Shown: positions 61,206-64,000 of the stretch, in pieces
How positions within the stretch are numbered: position 1 is the stretch's first letter
Layout of the letters: each line of letters starts with the position of its first letter
Origin: Oribacterium sp. NK2B42
GTDB lineage: Bacteria > Bacillota > Clostridia > Lachnospirales > Lachnospiraceae
Reading direction: 5' to 3'
Length of the DNA: 64,000 nt
Assembly: GCF_000424445.1 (NCBI RefSeq)
Contig: NZ_KE384188.1
Location: 1-64,000, forward strand
Translations under genes and position numbers: made by a program
Notes under the pieces: model-generated
What the model saw: only the letters and a program-made list of their open reading frames with translations
Databases searched by the model: none
Told to the model about the DNA's origin: nothing

Positions 61206-64000
61206 AAAAATAATACAGACAGCTCTCCTCTTTATGATGACCCTCGTAGTGCCGGTGACTGCTCCCGGCGTGCTCCTTGCGGCAGAAGGGGAGGAGTCCC
61301 GGACCTTTGAGATAAATAACATGGAGGACTACAAAAGCTTTGCAAGAAGCTGCCGGGTTGATGTCTGGTCCAATGGCATGACCGTCAACCTGAACACGGA
61401 TCTTGATTTTTCGGATGAAAGCACCTTCCCGGCTGTTGCCTGTTTTAATGGAAGCTTCCTGGGAAATGACCATAAGATCACAAATGTGAGATCCGGGAAT
61501 CCTTTGTTTCGTACTATCGGTTCCACAGGCACGGTGAAGGATCTGGAGCTTTCATCTGTCGTTGACTCGGAGAGGGATAAAACCGCTGCCTTCGTGTCGG
61601 AAAACTATGGTCTTGTTGAGAATGTAACAGTTAACAGCAATGTTAACGGAAAGACCACCACAGGTATCCTGTCAGCCATAAACTGTGACACCGGCATCAT
61701 CAGGGCATGCCGAGTGTCAGGAAACATAGAGGCTGACAATGCTACCGGCGCCTTCGCAGGAAGAAACGAAGGACTCATTGAGGACTGCAGCAGCTCTGCA
61801 AGGGTCAATGCTTCAGTCCGGGACACCAGCGTTTCCACCGAGGACATCAAGGATATCCTGGAAACCATACTTATCACCCGAAGCATTAACAATGTTGAAA
61901 ATTTCAAAAACAGGGTAGATACCGGAGGGATAGCCGGATATAACCTGAGGACCGGAACCATACGAAACTGTGAATCCACCGGCGTAACCGGATACAATCA
62001 TATCGGCTACAATACCGGCGGTATCGCGGGGAGAAACGGCGGAGCCATCGAGAATTCCGTAAATAAAGGCTCTGTTTTCGGTCGGAAGGATACCGGAGGC
62101 ATCGCCGGGCAGCAGCAGCCGGAGATCATCGTAGACTTTTCAAAGGATGTGCTTTCCTCTCTTTCGGACGAGATCGACCAGATAAACCTCCTGGTGACGG
62201 ATACACTGAATACCACAGAAGGCATAACCAACAGTACCTATGACCGTCTGAACGGCATCTCCAAGACCCTTACGGAGGTTAAAAACTCCACCAATACCAT
62301 GTACAATGCTTCCCTGGAGCGTTTTGACGAGCTGGCGGACACCATTAACTCCAGCACGGACACCCTGCTTAATGCAGCCGGGGACATAGGAGATGACATG
62401 GACTATGTGGATGACAGCCTGAGGGACTTAAGCCGGATGTCTGATGATCTCAGCGCTTCCATGGACGATCTGGCATATGCATTTTCCCTGTCCGATACGG
62501 ATAAGGAAGCATTGGCTGCCAGGAATAACCAGATCCGGGAGGATCTTAATTACAGCAGTGCCTTTGTGTCCGAGGTACAGAACCATCTCCTGCCTGAGGT
62601 GCCGGAGGCAAGACAGGCAAGGGTTAATGAGGGTGCCACCCGCATCAACCGGCTTGTCAGTAATGTACGTGCCACCCGCACTATGCTTGAGGGACTTCGC
62701 AGGCAGAGGGAGTTAATAGCTAACGGAAGTGTTCAGACTGATTTCAATAAACGGAGCGCAGCTCTTGATGCATCAGTCAGCGATATCCTTGATTCCCTTG
62801 AGGATATGGACAGCGCCACCACAGGTCTTTCCAGATTCAGTTCGTCTCTGGGGGGAACCCTTACGGACATTTCAAACAGCATTAACATAAACGTACAAAG
62901 CAGTCCCGTGATCCGGGCAGCAGGGGACAATCTTTATGCCCAGCTTGACAGTCTCTCAACCCAGCTTGACAGCTTAAGTGCCTTTGGACGCGATGACAGT
63001 ATGGAGGTTCTCAGCAACCTTTCTGACATCAATAAGCGTTTTGACAGCATGACAGAGCTTCTGAAAAATGAGCGTGAGCGCCTTAATAACCTTGCGGATA
63101 ACGGTGGGATATTCAATGACACCTCTGCTCCGGGAAACTCCACATCCCGGATCACGGGCTGCAGAAATTCCGGCAACGTTTCCGGCGATATAGGAGTTGG
63201 CGGCATCGCAGGAACCATAGGCATAGAGTATGACCTTGATCCCGAAAAGGATATAATCAGGTCCCATGACCGCTCCCTTGATTACAGCTTCGGAGCCTCA
63301 GCGACGATCGTGGATTCCGAGAATCGCGCCGGTATCGAGGGCCGCGGAAATTACATCGGAGGAATCTGCGGAAAGCTGGAGCTTGGGTACCTCTCGGGAA
63401 ATCAGAATACCGGAGACGTAAAATCCAAAAGCGGACACTTTGTAGGAGGAATCGCCGGATACTCCGACGGAACCCTTGACAAAAACACCGCTAGATGCCG
63501 CATCACCGGAGAAAAGAATGTGGGCGGTATCGCCGGTTACGGAACCAACCTTACCTACAACAGTGCTGCTGTCACCATCCTGGAGGATGAGGAGTACGCA
63601 GGCTCTGTTGCCGGAAGGATCGACAAGCTTGACCCCGATGCTGTGTGGGGTAATGTTTACTTCGGAGGCAGCTTAGGCGCCATCGATAACATTGACTACG
63701 CCGGAATGGCTGAAGCTTCACAGACTCCTTTGGGAACTCTGCTTGTAAAGTTTATGCTGGGAGGAAATATCCTGGATATACAGGAAGTGACTCCCGGAAC
63801 TATCCTTAAGGACGTGAAATTTCCAGAGACAGAGCAGAAGGAAGGCTTTTTTATACGGTGGGATCAGCCCATGGACACAGTCATCGAAGATGACCTTGTG
63901 GTCAAGGCATCCTATTATCTTCCGGTGGCTCTCCTTAATTCTCCGGCGAACTACAAGGACAGCAGCCAGCCACTACTCATGGTTGACGGGCAGTTCATGG
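61189..64000 (+). CDS. Large secreted GLUG-repeat and coiled-coil protein, partial (runs off right edge)
   Basis: The frame is open from ATG 61189 (GAGGAG 11 bases upstream) to the window end, 937 codons. A signal peptide (KKIIQTALLFMMTLVVPVTA) is followed by GLUG-type units (TGAFAGRNEGLIEDC, TGGIAGYNLRTGTIRNC, TGGIAGRNGGAIEN). A long heptad-type coiled coil follows at about 315-640 (STNTMYNASLERFDELADTI), then more GLUG units (VGGIAGYGTNLTYN). It overlaps the MMPL gene, so the two act together: the exporter may move or be assisted by this extracellular partner. The C-terminus is not seen. Confidence 0.85.
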   Translation, partial: MKKMSKKIIQTALLFMMTLVVPVTAPGVLLAAEGEESRTFEINNMEDYKSFARSCRVDVWSNGMTVNLNTDLDFSDESTFPAVACFNGSFLGNDHKITNVRSGNPLFRTIGSTGTVKDLELSSVVDSERDKTAAFVSENYGLVENVTVNSNVNGKTTTGILSAINCDTGIIRACRVSGNIEADNATGAFAGRNEGLIEDCSSSARVNASVRDTSVSTEDIKDILETILITRSINNVENFKNRVDTGGIAGYNLRTGTIRNCESTGVTGYNHIGYNTGGIAGRNGGAIENSVNKGSVFGRKDTGGIAGQQQPEIIVDFSKDVLSSLSDEIDQINLLVTDTLNTTEGITNSTYDRLNGISKTLTEVKNSTNTMYNASLERFDELADTINSSTDTLLNAAGDIGDDMDYVDDSLRDLSRMSDDLSASMDDLAYAFSLSDTDKEALAARNNQIREDLNYSSAFVSEVQNHLLPEVPEARQARVNEGATRINRLVSNVRATRTMLEGLRRQRELIANGSVQTDFNKRSAALDASVSDILDSLEDMDSATTGLSRFSSSLGGTLTDISNSININVQSSPVIRAAGDNLYAQLDSLSTQLDSLSAFGRDDSMEVLSNLSDINKRFDSMTELLKNERERLNNLADNGGIFNDTSAPGNSTSRITGCRNSGNVSGDIGVGGIAGTIGIEYDLDPEKDIIRSHDRSLDYSFGASATIVDSENRAGIEGRGNYIGGICGKLELGYLSGNQNTGDVKSKSGHFVGGIAGYSDGTLDKNTARCRITGEKNVGGIAGYGTNLTYNSAAVTILEDEEYAGSVAGRIDKLDPDAVWGNVYFGGSLGAIDNIDYAGMAEASQTPLGTLLVKFMLGGNILDIQEVTPGTILKDVKFPETEQKEGFFIRWDQPMDTVIEDDLVVKASYYLPVALLNSPANYKDSSQPLLMVDGQFM

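Noticed and set aside
1-64000. tRNA, rRNA or CRISPR loci
   Set aside because: I looked for conserved tRNA arms (GGTTCGAATCC-type) and rRNA motifs on both strands by eye and found none. A covariance search would settle this.

Overview
The window looks like a low-GC, strictly anaerobic Firmicute of the Lachnospiraceae, most like Butyrivibrio or a close relative. This is an inference from the protein families: an FeFe-hydrogenase-like sensor with GGDEF output, DUF3798 ABC cassette, HxlR and PucR regulators, fumarate-reductase-like FMN/FAD lipoprotein and split transketolase. No rRNA, tRNA or ribosomal protein gene is visible, so no marker confirms the taxon. A complete ParA-ParB-iteron-Rep block at 24-30 kb shows that this DNA is, or derives from, an iteron-controlled secondary replicon (megaplasmid or chromid). 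Metabolic and envelope cargo surrounds it, so a chromid or large megaplasmid fits better than a small plasmid.

Layout. 1-310: edge of an IS200/IS605 transposase with a hairpin. 0.4-4.3 kb (-): four-gene accessory cluster (two uncharacterised proteins, an HTH protein and a WYL regulator). 4.8-6.6 kb (-): hydrogenase-like iron-sulfur sensor and GGDEF cyclase that appear to be one gene split by a frameshift. 6.7-6.86 kb: a row of four hairpins. 6.9-8.15 kb (-): cation exchanger behind a Mn2+ riboswitch of the yybP-ykoY type. 8.3-10.6 kb (-): YitT protein, HNH nuclease, fructosamine-kinase-like protein and an internally deleted MIF tautomerase. 10.9-14.7 kb (+): AT-rich gene for a zinc-ribbon/HExxH membrane protein. 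14.7-15.45 kb (-): decayed relaxase and MobC genes, the latter cut by a large palindrome. 15.5-23.9 kb: tRNA-editing deacylase, RecQ, a repeat-rich lipoprotein, DUF1294 and a membrane-anchored carboxylesterase.

Replicon core, 23.9-34.1 kb: an AT-rich region with palindromic candidate partition sites, parA, parB, about 26 direct iterons spaced near multiples of the helical turn, a rep promoter with an inverted iteron behind it, rep and a small rep-linked gene. These are followed by a YfbR-like nucleotidase and an adenosine-deaminase fusion protein. Two outlying iteron-like sites lie upstream of the L,D-transpeptidase gene at 34.1 kb.

Cargo, 34-64 kb: L,D-transpeptidase and polysaccharide deacetylase (cell wall); a five-gene ABC transporter operon; metallo-beta-lactamase/rubredoxin fusion; a secreted protein interrupted by an in-frame stop; an orphan type IV pilin-like protein; carbonic anhydrase; cupin; a redox group (PucR, FMN/FAD lipoprotein, HxlR, ferredoxin, NapH-like membrane protein); a second repeat-rich lipoprotein; transketolase halves; a second YitT protein; aldo/keto reductase; and an RND/MMPL exporter overlapping a large secreted GLUG/coiled-coil protein that runs off the right edge. 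Decay is frequent: two mobilization remnants, one frameshift, three in-frame stops, an internal deletion and a 32-codon gene tail.
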